Positions 8,236 to 17,298 of a DNA stretch of 62,630 nt are shown here, piece by piece (positions within the stretch are counted from its first letter, which is position 1; each line of letters starts with the position of its first letter). Location of the stretch: positions 1 to 62,630 of the forward strand of contig JBBPIG010000033.1 of assembly GCA_038040445.1 (NCBI GenBank). The letters are read 5' to 3'. The notes below the pieces were generated by a model. That model saw only the letters and a program-made list of their open reading frames with translations, did no database searches and was not told the DNA's origin. The DNA is from Acidobacteriota bacterium (lineage in GTDB: Bacteria; Acidobacteriota; Blastocatellia; UBA7656). The translations under genes were made by a program, and so were the position numbers.

Positions 8236-10422
8236 CTAGCCCGAAATACTCACGGGAGCTGATGTCCCGCCATTTGGGTTCTTCACCACGACGGAATGCG
8301 TTGAGCCTGGAGTGAAGATTTGAATTATTCTGAGGCTTCCAGGAGTGCTCCTCGTGCTCTTCAGTACAAGCCAGAGTCCGTCGCCCGCGTCCAGGGCGAA
8401 CGTCTCCTTGGCATCGACGATCAAGACAGCCCCCGTCACGACATTCGAGCCGGCAGACTGGAATCTGAGGCCTCTCTTCTTGAATTGGAGGCCGGCTATC
8501 GTGGGAACGACCACTTGAGTCGTACTCGTGCCTTTGAGCGGGATGAAGGTCAACACCGAGTCAGGGTCATTGCTGATTATTGATATCGAGCTCGTGAACA
8601 CTCCAACCGTAGTCGGCGAGAATGTAACGGTCAGGGTTTTCTTCTCGCCTCCTTTCAACGTACCCGTTCCACTGCCGGTTACTGCAAACGGCGCGTTCGG
8701 CAAGAATATGGCGGTGATCGTGAGGTCAGCCTCACCGGTGTTTTTGAGCTCAAGCAGCACCGGCGTCCTGCCGGTACCGAAATCAATCAGACCAGGGTTG
8801 ATGTCCAGGTTGGCTACGGCCGCCGCCGTGCCTATGCCGCTCAGACTAACCGTGCTAACCGGCGCATTCGGGTCGTTGCTCTGTATGGTGAAAGAACCGT
8901 TTGCGACCCCGGCGGATGTGGGCGCGAAGCGAACGCTCAGAGTCACGCTTCCTGTAGACGGGATAGTCAGCGGAAGCGCGGGCTTGTTGACAATTGAGAA
9001 CGGACCTCCCGGGTCGCTGATGCCTGAGAGTATCAGGTTCGCGGCGCCGGCATTGGTGATGGTGATCGTCTTGGTATCCGATTGAGTCACACGCACCGAC
9101 CCGAAGTCTATCGAAGTTGGCGCCACGACTATGACGGGGTTTGCCGGAATCGGATTCGCCGGTGTTTGGGCGAAGGCGATATTCGACGGATCGGAGGTCC
9201 CGAAATTGTTAAAGGCCGACACCCGATAGAAGAAGAATGTGTTCTCGAAAACGGTAGTGTCGCTAAAGGTGGTAACGTTCGTGCCGACGATGGCGATCTC
9301 GCTAAAGCTGAATCCGTCCAGGCTGCGTTCAACGCGAAATCCACCTTCATCCCCTGAGTTGTCCAGCCACGCCAAATCGATTTGAGTTGCAGAAACCGCG
9401 GTGGCCGTAAGATCGCTCGGCGCAACAGGCGAGCGCGGCATTGAGGGCTCAAGCGAAAGTGTGAAGTCGCCGGCATCGCCTCCAAACCCGTCGACGACTA
9501 CGAAGTAGGTGGTGCCGGCATCCAGGCTGCGTCGAAGTATCTCCGGAGTGCCTGATCCACCCACATCTACGCCGAAGCACCCGGCGATCGTTGCGCAGTC
9601 TGTAGTGAGGTAGACGGACGCGTCGAAGCGCCCATTTGGGGTAACCGTAATGATGTAGAGCTGCGAATCACCGGGAGTGAATTGGAAAAGAATATCCGGG
9701 CCATGCGTCGATTGTGATGACGTAAAACAGGACGCCCCCGGATCCGAATCGTTTGAAGCGCCAAATGTACTGGCCGACACTGTGAAAGGTAATCGACTGG
9801 GATCGATCACGGCCGCGCTTCCGCAAGTGTCGTTGGCGGGAAGCCCTCTGCGGAGCGAGAAGTGGAAACCGGCAGCGTTGTTATCGTGTGTCGGAGTGTC
9901 AACCACTATGAAATAGCGAGTGCCGGCGGTCAACACCGGTGTCAAAAACTCGCCACGATCAAACCCCTTTGCGTTCGCACCCGCGACACAAGTGCCCAGC
10001 GGGTTCGCGCAGTTGGTCACGACATAGAGGCTCACGTCGAAAGAGGTCTTCTGCGTCGCTCCAATCGTGTAAGTATCGGTCACGGCCGGAGCGAAAGAGT
10101 AAACGACGTCGTTACCCGCTCCCAACGCGCAGCCGCCGGGCCCCGGATCGATATCATTGGCAGCGCTGGCAAGCGTCGACTCTTCTGCGAACGGCAGCGT
10201 GGCCGGATTGATAACAGTTGCCCCTGCGCATGTGTCCGCCGCGGTCGGAGCCATCGTCTGACCGTTATCCGCGCCTCCGGATGACCCTTTGGATTGCGTT
10301 GAAGAGGCTTGTCCCGACCTCGTCAGATCAGCCGCCGTCACGATAGCCAGCAACACTATTGAGAATGCTAGAGGCAAGCGCTGCCTCAGCGATTGGCGTG
10401 CTAGAACGAGTTTCGACTTCAT
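8236..10422 (-). CDS. Large secreted protein with PPC-like repeats, fibronectin III and ASH/choice-of-anchor D domains
   Basis: A 728-residue exported protein. A signal peptide covers about residues 1-40 (RQRLPLAFSIVLLAIVTA). Two similar ~115-residue units follow, each with ATVI-type starts and YFIVVDT or YFVVVDG endings, like pre-peptidase C-terminal domains. A fibronectin type III domain lies near 345-425 (APSDLTATAVSATQIDLAW). Two ASH-like domains (about 430-535 and 540-635) each carry FGS/FGT, a TITNAG- or LKNTGEAD-type motif and SNDP. A final ~90-residue Ig-like unit ends the protein. No catalytic domain is seen, so an adhesive or surface-structural role is likely. Confidence 0.75.
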   Translation of the reverse strand: MKSKLVLARQSLRQRLPLAFSIVLLAIVTAADLTRSGQASSTQSKGSSGGADNGQTMAPTAADTCAGATVINPATLPFAEESTLASAANDIDPGPGGCALGAGNDVVYSFAPAVTDTYTIGATQKTSFDVSLYVVTNCANPLGTCVAGANAKGFDRGEFLTPVLTAGTRYFIVVDTPTHDNNAAGFHFSLRRGLPANDTCGSAAVIDPSRLPFTVSASTFGASNDSDPGASCFTSSQSTHGPDILFQFTPGDSQLYIITVTPNGRFDASVYLTTDCATIAGCFGVDVGGSGTPEILRRSLDAGTTYFVVVDGFGGDAGDFTLSLEPSMPRSPVAPSDLTATAVSATQIDLAWLDNSGDEGGFRVERSLDGFSFSEIAIVGTNVTTFSDTTVFENTFFFYRVSAFNNFGTSDPSNIAFAQTPANPIPANPVIVVAPTSIDFGSVRVTQSDTKTITITNAGAANLILSGISDPGGPFSIVNKPALPLTIPSTGSVTLSVRFAPTSAGVANGSFTIQSNDPNAPVSTVSLSGIGTAAAVANLDINPGLIDFGTGRTPVLLELKNTGEADLTITAIFLPNAPFAVTGSGTGTLKGGEKKTLTVTFSPTTVGVFTSSISIISNDPDSVLTFIPLKGTSTTQVVVPTIAGLQFKKRGLRFQSAGSNVVTGAVLIVDAKETFALDAGDGLWLVLKSTRSTPGSLRIIQIFTPGSTHSVVVKNPNGGTSAPVSISG

Positions 10423-10676
10423 AACAACCTTTACTCCGTTCGACCTGAATCCCCGCGTAGATTAGCGCACACGCGCGCAACACGAACGTGGTGAGGATAG
10501 AATCCGTCTTCCTGCTGATCGTGGAACGTGGGCCTGTGAACCGCGATTATATCGGAAATCAAAGTCAGTGGTAAAGCATGTAATTTACCCTGAGCAGTTT
10601 ATTGGATCGAGCGCCGACGAGACCTATGGACGCATCATCAACCAAACCACTGGGCACCAAGCCACTGGGCATCGAA

Positions 10677-11054
10677 CTATTGTGCGCAGCGAGTTGATGG
10701 CGCCGGCGGATCGAGCAAAGAGTCGAGGCTGAGCCAAAGGCTACGGGCGTGCCGGTTGAAAATGACCGGAAGCAGCAACGCGAGGGCGAACAAAACTGTA
10801 TAAGTGATCTGGTCCGCAGTTCGGTGCGCGAGAATGAAGGCGAGGTAGGTGATGAAGATAAAGGATTCAGTTGCTGCAACGTTCAGATAGATCGCCCCCA
10901 CGAAGTACCCTTGCTCACGGGCAAAGACCAGCCCGCAATAGTAACACTCGCGGCGCATCTTGAAGAAAGATTGGTAAAGCTGACCGAGTCCACACGCCGG
11001 ACACTTCAGCGTCAAGCCGCGAATCAAATGCCTTCTCGCTCGTGCGATTTCCAC
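10677..11054 (-). CDS. DUF983 family membrane protein
   Basis: A 125-residue protein with two C-x2-C pairs (CPACG near residue 19 and CYYCG near residue 37), which fits the zinc-ribbon head of DUF983. Two membrane segments follow (about residues 55-75 and 82-102). The start appears to be GTG at 11052-11054. Function of the family is unknown. It is divergent from the sulfatase-like gene with only 63 bases between. The 254 bases between it and the start of the gene at 10422 hold no gene I can support. Confidence 0.8.
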   Translation of the reverse strand: MEIARARRHLIRGLTLKCPACGLGQLYQSFFKMRRECYYCGLVFAREQGYFVGAIYLNVAATESFIFITYLAFILAHRTADQITYTVLFALALLLPVIFNRHARSLWLSLDSLLDPPAPSTRCAQ

Positions 11055-11117
11055 TCATCAATCTTAGCTAAGCTGCTCATCGAATCCAACCAGTAACCGG
11101 TTGCTCTCTTCCCTGAT

Positions 11118-13517
11118 TTGACACCCTTCGAGCTGGCTGATTACCATAAGCGTCCAATTCCTATTCTTAGAGGTTTCAGATTGTCCACTCCAGCAGCTCC
11201 GCCTCTTCCCAACATAAGCTCAAGTGCGGAAACCGATCAGGACGACAAGCGGCCGCTGCTCTTCGTCTCGCTACGCAATCACGCGCTCGTGGGCGCCGCC
11301 GCCTCGTCGTTACTCGCTTTAATCGAGCTTACGGACTTGAGTGTTCAGCTCACGCCGGTGTTTCAGTCGTTCCTCGAGCGAGCAATCTTTTGTGTGTATT
11401 TCAGCTTGAATGTCGCGGGAGGCCTGGTCATCGGCGTTTTCGTTGGATTGTTTGCTTATGCGGCCTCGCTTTTGAAGAGAACAGCGCAGCGGGTTATGGC
11501 AAGAGGAAACCCGGTGAAGTTGATTCACAAGCTCATCGCCGGCGCCGGGCTTTCTGCGCTTTTTGCGTTCGTGCTCAATCAACAGCCCCAGGTTCACGCG
11601 TACATTGTCGAGATAATCCGGGAAGCCGAGAAGATTGAATCTTTGACCGAGCCGCTCCTGAATCACGAAAGGGCGGCGTCATACTTGATATTGATTGTCC
11701 TGGTTATCGCTTGCTCGATCGTGTGGATGGCAACCCTGGCGTTGAGCCGCTCCAGGCCCCAAATGCGAGCACTATGGGTTTTGAGCCTCGTGGCCCTGAT
11801 CGCGTGCGCTTACTATGTGGACTCTCGCTTTGAGACGCAGCAATATGGTACTTCGATACATCGTTCGATGTTCCTGTTAAGCACGGCTCTTAGCATGTCC
11901 CTAATCGGCTCGATGTTCGGCTCGCTGTTTGGCTCCCTCTTTGGCTCGACGCCCGGCTCGATTGTTTTTCATCCGCCATCTCTACCGTTTTGGCCGGCCC
12001 TCGGGTCCCCGATCAGAACTGCGGCGCTAATCGTTGTCCCCATTCTGCTGATCGCGTCCGTGGCTTTTACCTTCGCTCACTTTGACAAGAACCAGAACCT
12101 CAAGACTCAGATCTCTTATCGCACCAGCCAGGCCAAACAATACTTCAAGCTTGCGCAGTGGGCGTTGGACTTTGACCGTGACGGTTATTCTTCATATCTT
12201 GGCGGCGGGGATTGTGATGACCGCCGTGCTGACATCAATCCGCGTCAGGTCGAGGTTGTCGGCGACGGCGTTGATCACAATTGCATCGGCGGCGAGTTGA
12301 CGCAACAAGACATCGCCGATTGGAATCTCGAACATAGTTCCCTTCACAAACCGCCCGAGGCATCTGCCAGGCGGTTGAACGTGATCTACGTTTTCATAGA
12401 CGCACTCAGGGCCGATCACTTGGGCGCGTACGGTTACAACAGAAAAACGAGCCCCAACCTCGACAAACTTGCCGCTCGCTCTTCGTTGTTCGAGAACGCT
12501 TACACGCCGGCGCCCAACACCTTTGAAGCATTGCCCAAGTTTACGCAGGGAACGTATTGGGACGCGCATGTTGAAACCTGGCCCGAGATCATGGCTCGCA
12601 ATGGATACGATGCCCTGCTCTTTCCGCGCCGCATTTCGACTCTGCTGCGGCACGTGAGGGGAATGAGTGTCGTTGAGAGCGCCAGGGTTGGGACGTTTGA
12701 GGGGACTATTGATGCGGCGATCAAGGTGTTAGTAGACACACCACCCGATCGCCCGTTCTGCGCTTACCTTTATTCGACCGATACCCACAGGCCCTACAAG
12801 CCGCACGAGGATTTTTATTACGGGCCTTCGATCGCCGATCTCTATGACGGCGAGATTGCTTATCTGGATTTCCATCTGGGCCGATTGTTTGACTCAATGG
12901 AGAAGGCCGGCAGGCTGGACGACACCATCGTAGTCATAATGGCGGACCACGGCGAATCGCTGGGCGAGCGAGGCGTCTATAAGCACTCGTCGCAATTGTA
13001 TGACGAGCAGGCCCGCGTACCGATGATAATTCACTTACCCGGTTTGCCGGCGCGGTTGATTACGGACTACGTCAGCACGATCGATCTCGGACCGACCATA
13101 TTGAATGCCGTCGGACTCGACTATCCAAAAGAGTGTGCTGGGGTGAGCCTGGCGCCGTTGATGCGCGGCGAGCCGTTCACTCATCCGCCGGTGTACGGAG
13201 AGCAGACGACGCAGGAAGTCTCTCCATTCGTTCGTCCCGAGCAACAGCTCGACCCAGGGCAAAAGAAGTACATGATTATCACGCAGGATGGATTCAAGCT
13301 GATCTACAACCGGGACGCCTACAACTTCGAGCTATTCAACCTGAAAACCGACCCGGCTGAGCTTCGCAACCTGTTCGACCAGATGCCCGAGAGGGCCGCC
13401 GAGATGAAGAAGCTGCTGGGCCGATTCATCGACGTGGTTACCGTAAGCAGACCGCGGGACGCAGATGAGAGCCAGTATTTCTTCGGCCCGACCGGCGAGG
13501 TTCGGGAAGCGAAGTAA
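11118..13517 (+). CDS. Membrane-anchored sulfatase/phosphoglycerol-transferase-like protein with a MopE-like metal-binding segment
   Basis: A 799-residue protein. About five to seven hydrophobic segments occupy residues ~55-340, including a curious SMFGSLFGSLFGS run near 265. A short Asp-rich segment follows near 350-395 (DFDRDGYSSYLGGGDCDD, then GDGVDHNCIG), resembling MopE-type putative metal-binding repeats. The sulfatase fold begins near 415 (VIYVFIDALRADHLGAYGYN) and includes VVIMADHGESLGERG. The usual C/S-x-P-S-R nucleophile is replaced by a TPAPNTFEALP region, so it may be a Thr-dependent transferase. The start is uncertain: TTG at 11118, with no good ATG nearby. Confidence 0.72.
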   Translation: MTPFELADYHKRPIPILRGFRLSTPAAPPLPNISSSAETDQDDKRPLLFVSLRNHALVGAAASSLLALIELTDLSVQLTPVFQSFLERAIFCVYFSLNVAGGLVIGVFVGLFAYAASLLKRTAQRVMARGNPVKLIHKLIAGAGLSALFAFVLNQQPQVHAYIVEIIREAEKIESLTEPLLNHERAASYLILIVLVIACSIVWMATLALSRSRPQMRALWVLSLVALIACAYYVDSRFETQQYGTSIHRSMFLLSTALSMSLIGSMFGSLFGSLFGSTPGSIVFHPPSLPFWPALGSPIRTAALIVVPILLIASVAFTFAHFDKNQNLKTQISYRTSQAKQYFKLAQWALDFDRDGYSSYLGGGDCDDRRADINPRQVEVVGDGVDHNCIGGELTQQDIADWNLEHSSLHKPPEASARRLNVIYVFIDALRADHLGAYGYNRKTSPNLDKLAARSSLFENAYTPAPNTFEALPKFTQGTYWDAHVETWPEIMARNGYDALLFPRRISTLLRHVRGMSVVESARVGTFEGTIDAAIKVLVDTPPDRPFCAYLYSTDTHRPYKPHEDFYYGPSIADLYDGEIAYLDFHLGRLFDSMEKAGRLDDTIVVIMADHGESLGERGVYKHSSQLYDEQARVPMIIHLPGLPARLITDYVSTIDLGPTILNAVGLDYPKECAGVSLAPLMRGEPFTHPPVYGEQTTQEVSPFVRPEQQLDPGQKKYMIITQDGFKLIYNRDAYNFELFNLKTDPAELRNLFDQMPERAAEMKKLLGRFIDVVTVSRPRDADESQYFFGPTGEVREAK

Positions 13518-13570
13518 ACCAGGCCAGGCACGATCGAAGGCGTGCTTAGCAGACGCCCTGGGAGATCAAA

Positions 13571-15067
13571 TTATCTTGGTTTGACTATTCGCTGGATCAA
13601 CCTTAAGTCTTTTCCGGCCATCTCCCCGCTGGCTATGAGCGCGCCCACGTACACCACAGTCAGAGCGACGAGCTTAGCCACTATCATCAACCTTGCGGAA
13701 GGAGCGAACAGAAGCGAAGCCCCGTAGACGGCGCCGGCAGCGGCAGCAATCCGCACCCCGGACACCGGCGACAACAACGCGCCGAATTTCAGCTTCAAAT
13801 AAACGCACCCGGCAACAGCGCCTCCAAGCATTGATACGGTAGTTGCCGCCGCCGCTCCCACCAATCCGTAACGCGGAATCAAAACAGCATTCAATCCGGC
13901 GCTGGCTCCGAGCGTCACCACCCCAATCAGCAAAGAGACCGCCGGGTGGCCGCTTGCGGAGATGATCGTTGTGACAACATACAACAATCCGAACAGCAGC
14001 ATTCCGTAGGCTACTATGCTCAACGCAATGCTGCCGGCCTGATAGTTCTGTGGGTATACCAGGCTCAACACTCCCGGTGCATTAGCCGAAAACAGAGTGG
14101 CAACCAAAGCCATGACGATCAGTGTGTAGCGGAGCGTGTTAGTGACGTAAGCCCGGGTCTTCTCGCGATCCTTCGCAAACGTTGCCTCTGACACCAGCGG
14201 AAAGATGACGAATGTCGCGGATATGATCACTTGATAGGTTATGTTGGCGACGTTGATGGCCGCGCCGTAGTGCGCCGCGTTCTCGCTCGCCACGGTTGCG
14301 TCCGGCGACGACAGCGCCTTGACTAGAATCAGGTCAGTCTTCTGCAGCAAGTTCATCGCCAGCGTGAACAGCAACAGATAACTCTGAAACCCCAGCAGAT
14401 CACGCACTCGCACTTCCCTTCTTCGATCCCCATTTCGCGCAATGATCGCCGAGAGCACGAGCACTGTGGCGGCGGCGAAAGCAAAGCCGCTGATGCCTCC
14501 AGCGACACCGAAGCCGAGCCAGACCAACAACACTACGAAGGTGAGCTTGAAGGTCGAATAGGCCGCGTCGAGCGACGCCTGGGTAAGAAATCTTTTGCGT
14601 CCATTGAAATATCCGGTGAACACCGCGTAGAACGAGTAGCAGAGAGTGATGAGCGAAGATAGCCTAAGATAGTTTACAAGCCGCGGATCGTTCAGATACT
14701 TCGCGACGAGTGGCGCGAGCAGAAAAAACGCGAGTGACGCGCCGCCTCCAACCAGCACCTGCAGCTTGAGCGCCGTCGCCTTTACCGAGCCGGCGCTCTG
14801 TTCATCTTCGGAGATGCGCTTCGATACAGTCTGGTAAGTGCCGGTGATGATGACCGCGTTGATGATCGACACCACGCCGACCACAACCTGATAGATCCCG
14901 AACTGCTCGGTGGTCATCAACCGAGGAAGGACGAAATGAATGCCGTAGCCGCTCACCATGAACCAGACCTTGGCGGCGGTGATGTAGATTGTTCCTCGCC
15001 CGGCGATCGCCGCGATGTTATCCGTTGACGCTGCCGGCTTCAATTCTTCTGCTGCCAATTGAGTCAT
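13571..15067 (-). CDS. Polysaccharide flippase of the MOP superfamily (Wzx-like)
   Basis: A 498-residue protein with about 12-14 hydrophobic segments over its full length. The N-terminal region (VWFMVSGYGIHFVLPRLMTTEQFGIYQVV) and the YGLVGAAAATTVS segment near the C-terminus are characteristic of O-antigen/teichoic-acid type flippases, which move lipid-linked glycans across the inner membrane. It overlaps the following glycosyltransferase gene by about 50 bases and so forms an operon with it. The substrate cannot be inferred. Confidence 0.85.
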   Translation of the reverse strand: MTQLAAEELKPAASTDNIAAIAGRGTIYITAAKVWFMVSGYGIHFVLPRLMTTEQFGIYQVVVGVVSIINAVIITGTYQTVSKRISEDEQSAGSVKATALKLQVLVGGGASLAFFLLAPLVAKYLNDPRLVNYLRLSSLITLCYSFYAVFTGYFNGRKRFLTQASLDAAYSTFKLTFVVLLVWLGFGVAGGISGFAFAAATVLVLSAIIARNGDRRREVRVRDLLGFQSYLLLFTLAMNLLQKTDLILVKALSSPDATVASENAAHYGAAINVANITYQVIISATFVIFPLVSEATFAKDREKTRAYVTNTLRYTLIVMALVATLFSANAPGVLSLVYPQNYQAGSIALSIVAYGMLLFGLLYVVTTIISASGHPAVSLLIGVVTLGASAGLNAVLIPRYGLVGAAAATTVSMLGGAVAGCVYLKLKFGALLSPVSGVRIAAAAGAVYGASLLFAPSARLMIVAKLVALTVVYVGALIASGEMAGKDLRLIQRIVKPR

Positions 15068-16289
15068 TCTTCTCTAGCGAGCTTTTAATGATCGCGCTGA
15101 ACTGAGCTCCAATCCGCGACCAATCGTAAGCCTCAGCCGTGCAGCGCGCGTTCTCTTCGATCTTCCGCCGCAACCTATCACTGCTTAGGACGAGCTTCAA
15201 CTTTTCGCTGAGCATCCGGCAATCGCCAGGCTCGAAGAGCAATCCATTCTCACCATCGGCTATCGCCTCGGCAAGCCCTCCGGCTCTCGAAGCAATCACA
15301 ACGCGACCGGCACTAAACGCCTCCAGGCAAACGACCGGCATACCCTCAGTCCGGCCGCCGGCAAGAACGCGAGACGGAATCACAACCGCGTCGCAAACCG
15401 AAAGCAACTCTTCCCTTTCCAGCGCGCCAACTCGGCCGATGAATCTCGCGTTGATCGCTAGATCACTCGCCATGCTTTCGAGTCCGTTTCGCAGTTCCCC
15501 GTCGCCGGCGACAATCAGACGCAAGCCGTCAATCCCTTTCATCGCTTTCAACAGAACATCGAGCCCCTTGATCTCGATGAGCCGCCCGACGAACAAGATC
15601 GTGAAGGTAGCAACAGTACCTGAAGGATCAATCACAGATTGCCCGTTTGGCCTGCTGCAAATCGCCTCCGGACGATTGATTCCCATCGGCACTACTTCAG
15701 CCTTAGCCGCAGCCTCCGGGCACAACTTAATAAGCTTGCGCTTCAAGCCGGCGCTGACCGTCACGATTCGTTCGCTGCAAGCGGCGACGAACCTCGCGAT
15801 GCTGCGCCCGCCGCGCATTCGCTCGAGAAGGTGAACCGCACCTGAGTGCTCGACGACAACATGAGGCTTTCCGAGCAGGCGCGAGATCGCAGCGCCGATG
15901 ACTCCCGAGGGCACCATCCAGTGCGAGCAGATTGCGTCGGCTCGCAAGGCCAGGACGAAGGCGTGCGCGAAAAAACAGAGTAGTGAGATCAGGGCGGCGA
16001 GCTTCACCAGCAAGTTTGCAGACGCCAACTGATTCAGATCGCGACCGGCCTGAAAAGGGTCCAGCAGGAGCGGCAAAACGGGGCGGCATCGTTTGAGCGT
16101 GAACGCGGTGTACGCATGGCGGGGGGGCCATTCAACTGCGCTGCGATCACGCGGCGCGAGAACGGTAACACTAAACTCTACAGAAAGGGCGCGGGCGAAG
16201 TCTCGAATGTAGCCACACGTTTCGTCGTCGGGCGAGGATGGAAACGAGCTCGTCAGCATCAACAGCTTTGGCTTGTGACTATGCTTCAA
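15018..16289 (-). CDS. Glycosyltransferase family 4-like (GT-B fold)
   Basis: Likely adds a sugar to a surface glycan. The KPKLLMLTSSFPSSPD strand is the usual start of the N-terminal Rossmann domain. C-terminal GT4 motifs are ILFVGRLIEIKGLDVLLKAM, then PSRVLAGGRTEGMPVVCLEAFSAG with the glycine-rich donor loop and acidic pair. The start is ambiguous: TTG at 16289 gives the neatest N-terminus and an 11-base overlap with the upstream gene. ATG at 16355 would overlap it by 77 bases, and ATG at 16259 would trim the first beta strand. It is flanked by a GT2 gene and a flippase. Confidence 0.85.
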   Translation of the reverse strand: MKHSHKPKLLMLTSSFPSSPDDETCGYIRDFARALSVEFSVTVLAPRDRSAVEWPPRHAYTAFTLKRCRPVLPLLLDPFQAGRDLNQLASANLLVKLAALISLLCFFAHAFVLALRADAICSHWMVPSGVIGAAISRLLGKPHVVVEHSGAVHLLERMRGGRSIARFVAACSERIVTVSAGLKRKLIKLCPEAAAKAEVVPMGINRPEAICSRPNGQSVIDPSGTVATFTILFVGRLIEIKGLDVLLKAMKGIDGLRLIVAGDGELRNGLESMASDLAINARFIGRVGALEREELLSVCDAVVIPSRVLAGGRTEGMPVVCLEAFSAGRVVIASRAGGLAEAIADGENGLLFEPGDCRMLSEKLKLVLSSDRLRRKIEENARCTAEAYDWSRIGAQFSAIIKSSLEKNDSIGSRRIEAGSVNG

Positions 16290-17073
16290 GATGGGCTTCA
16301 AGATGGAACTCTGCGGGGTCGGCAACAACGGGCGGGAAAGCCAGGACGCTCGCATCTGACTTTGTTAACCGGCGTCGTCGAATGTAGCCCCGGACGATAA
16401 GGTAGAGTATCGCTGGTATCGTGCTATAAGGGTTGATGCCCGACACCTCGTCACCGTAGACGGTCTTGACCGGTACGCTTTCAACCACAAGGCCCGCACG
16501 GCGCGCCGCGAAAAACATCTCGGTCGGAAAGCCGTAGCGATCATACATCTCATCGAGTGCGAGGCGCTTCAGGGCTTGATTGCGAACGACCGCATAACCG
16601 CAGTGAGCGTCCACGCTGCCGTCGAACGCCGCGGCGTTTCGCGCCAACCAGCTAAAGAACCGGTTGCCGAGATAACGCAACCGAGGCATTGACGTGATGC
16701 TTACTTTGTCCAAGAACCTGTTTCCCTTTACGTAATCGGCCCGCGTGATCGCGCAATCAAGCAAATCGGCCAGGTCGCGCCCGTCCATCTGGCCGTCTCC
16801 ATCCATCACGGCAATCAAGTCAATTTGGGAGTTCAGCACTATTCGATAGCCGGTCTTCGTAGCGGCGCCGACGCCGCGATTGGTTCTGTGTCTGACTGTT
16901 GTTAGTCGCTTATCCGTTAATCGACCAAGCACCTTCCACGTGTCATCAGTGCTTCCGTCGTCAACCGCCACGATAAGATCGACAAATGCCGGCACTCGTT
17001 TGATGGCCGGCTCGATGTGAGTTTCCTCGTTGTGCACGGGCATCACTACTGCGACGCTTTGGCCTCGATACAT
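16279..17073 (-). CDS. Glycosyltransferase family 2 (polyprenyl-phosphate sugar transferase-like)
   Basis: A 264-residue GT-A enzyme. VAVVMPVHNEE at residues 7-17, DDGSTDDT near 38 and DGDGQMDG near 92 are the nucleotide-sugar and metal-binding motifs of the DPM1/GtrB-like subgroup. A hydrophobic patch near 220 (AILYLIVRGYI) could associate with the membrane. The C-terminus is a small repeat (HLEAHLEA) encoded by a 12-bp tandem duplication. First gene of the flippase/GT operon that reads leftward. Confidence 0.85.
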   Translation of the reverse strand: MYRGQSVAVVMPVHNEETHIEPAIKRVPAFVDLIVAVDDGSTDDTWKVLGRLTDKRLTTVRHRTNRGVGAATKTGYRIVLNSQIDLIAVMDGDGQMDGRDLADLLDCAITRADYVKGNRFLDKVSITSMPRLRYLGNRFFSWLARNAAAFDGSVDAHCGYAVVRNQALKRLALDEMYDRYGFPTEMFFAARRAGLVVESVPVKTVYGDEVSGINPYSTIPAILYLIVRGYIRRRRLTKSDASVLAFPPVVADPAEFHLEAHLEA

Positions 17074-17104
17074 TTACTGTCCCTTTGCGATTCAGATGTC
17101 TCAG

Positions 17105-17163
17105 GTACCGTAGACTGTCCAGTCTGCGGATAACTCAACCGCAGACTGGACAGTCTACGGTAC
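17105..17163. repeat. Perfect 25-bp inverted repeat, same family as the 7253 repeats
   Basis: The arms 17105-17129 and 17139-17163 are exact reverse complements, with a 9-base loop. The arm core (GACTGTCCAGTC) is itself nearly palindromic. The right arm is the same sequence as the repeats at 7253 and 7312. It lies in the gap between two divergent genes (17073 and 17299), so it is unlikely to be a simple terminator. Confidence 0.9.
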
Positions 17164-17298
17164 ACGCGCTCGTAGCCGCAAAGCCAGTCTTAGTCACTCC
17201 CGCACCATCTCGAAAAGGCACCTAATAATTGACGGTCTGATACGGCTGTCGTAAGATGCCGCAATCACAGTCCGGTCCTCGGTTCCGCGAGAGCGCTT

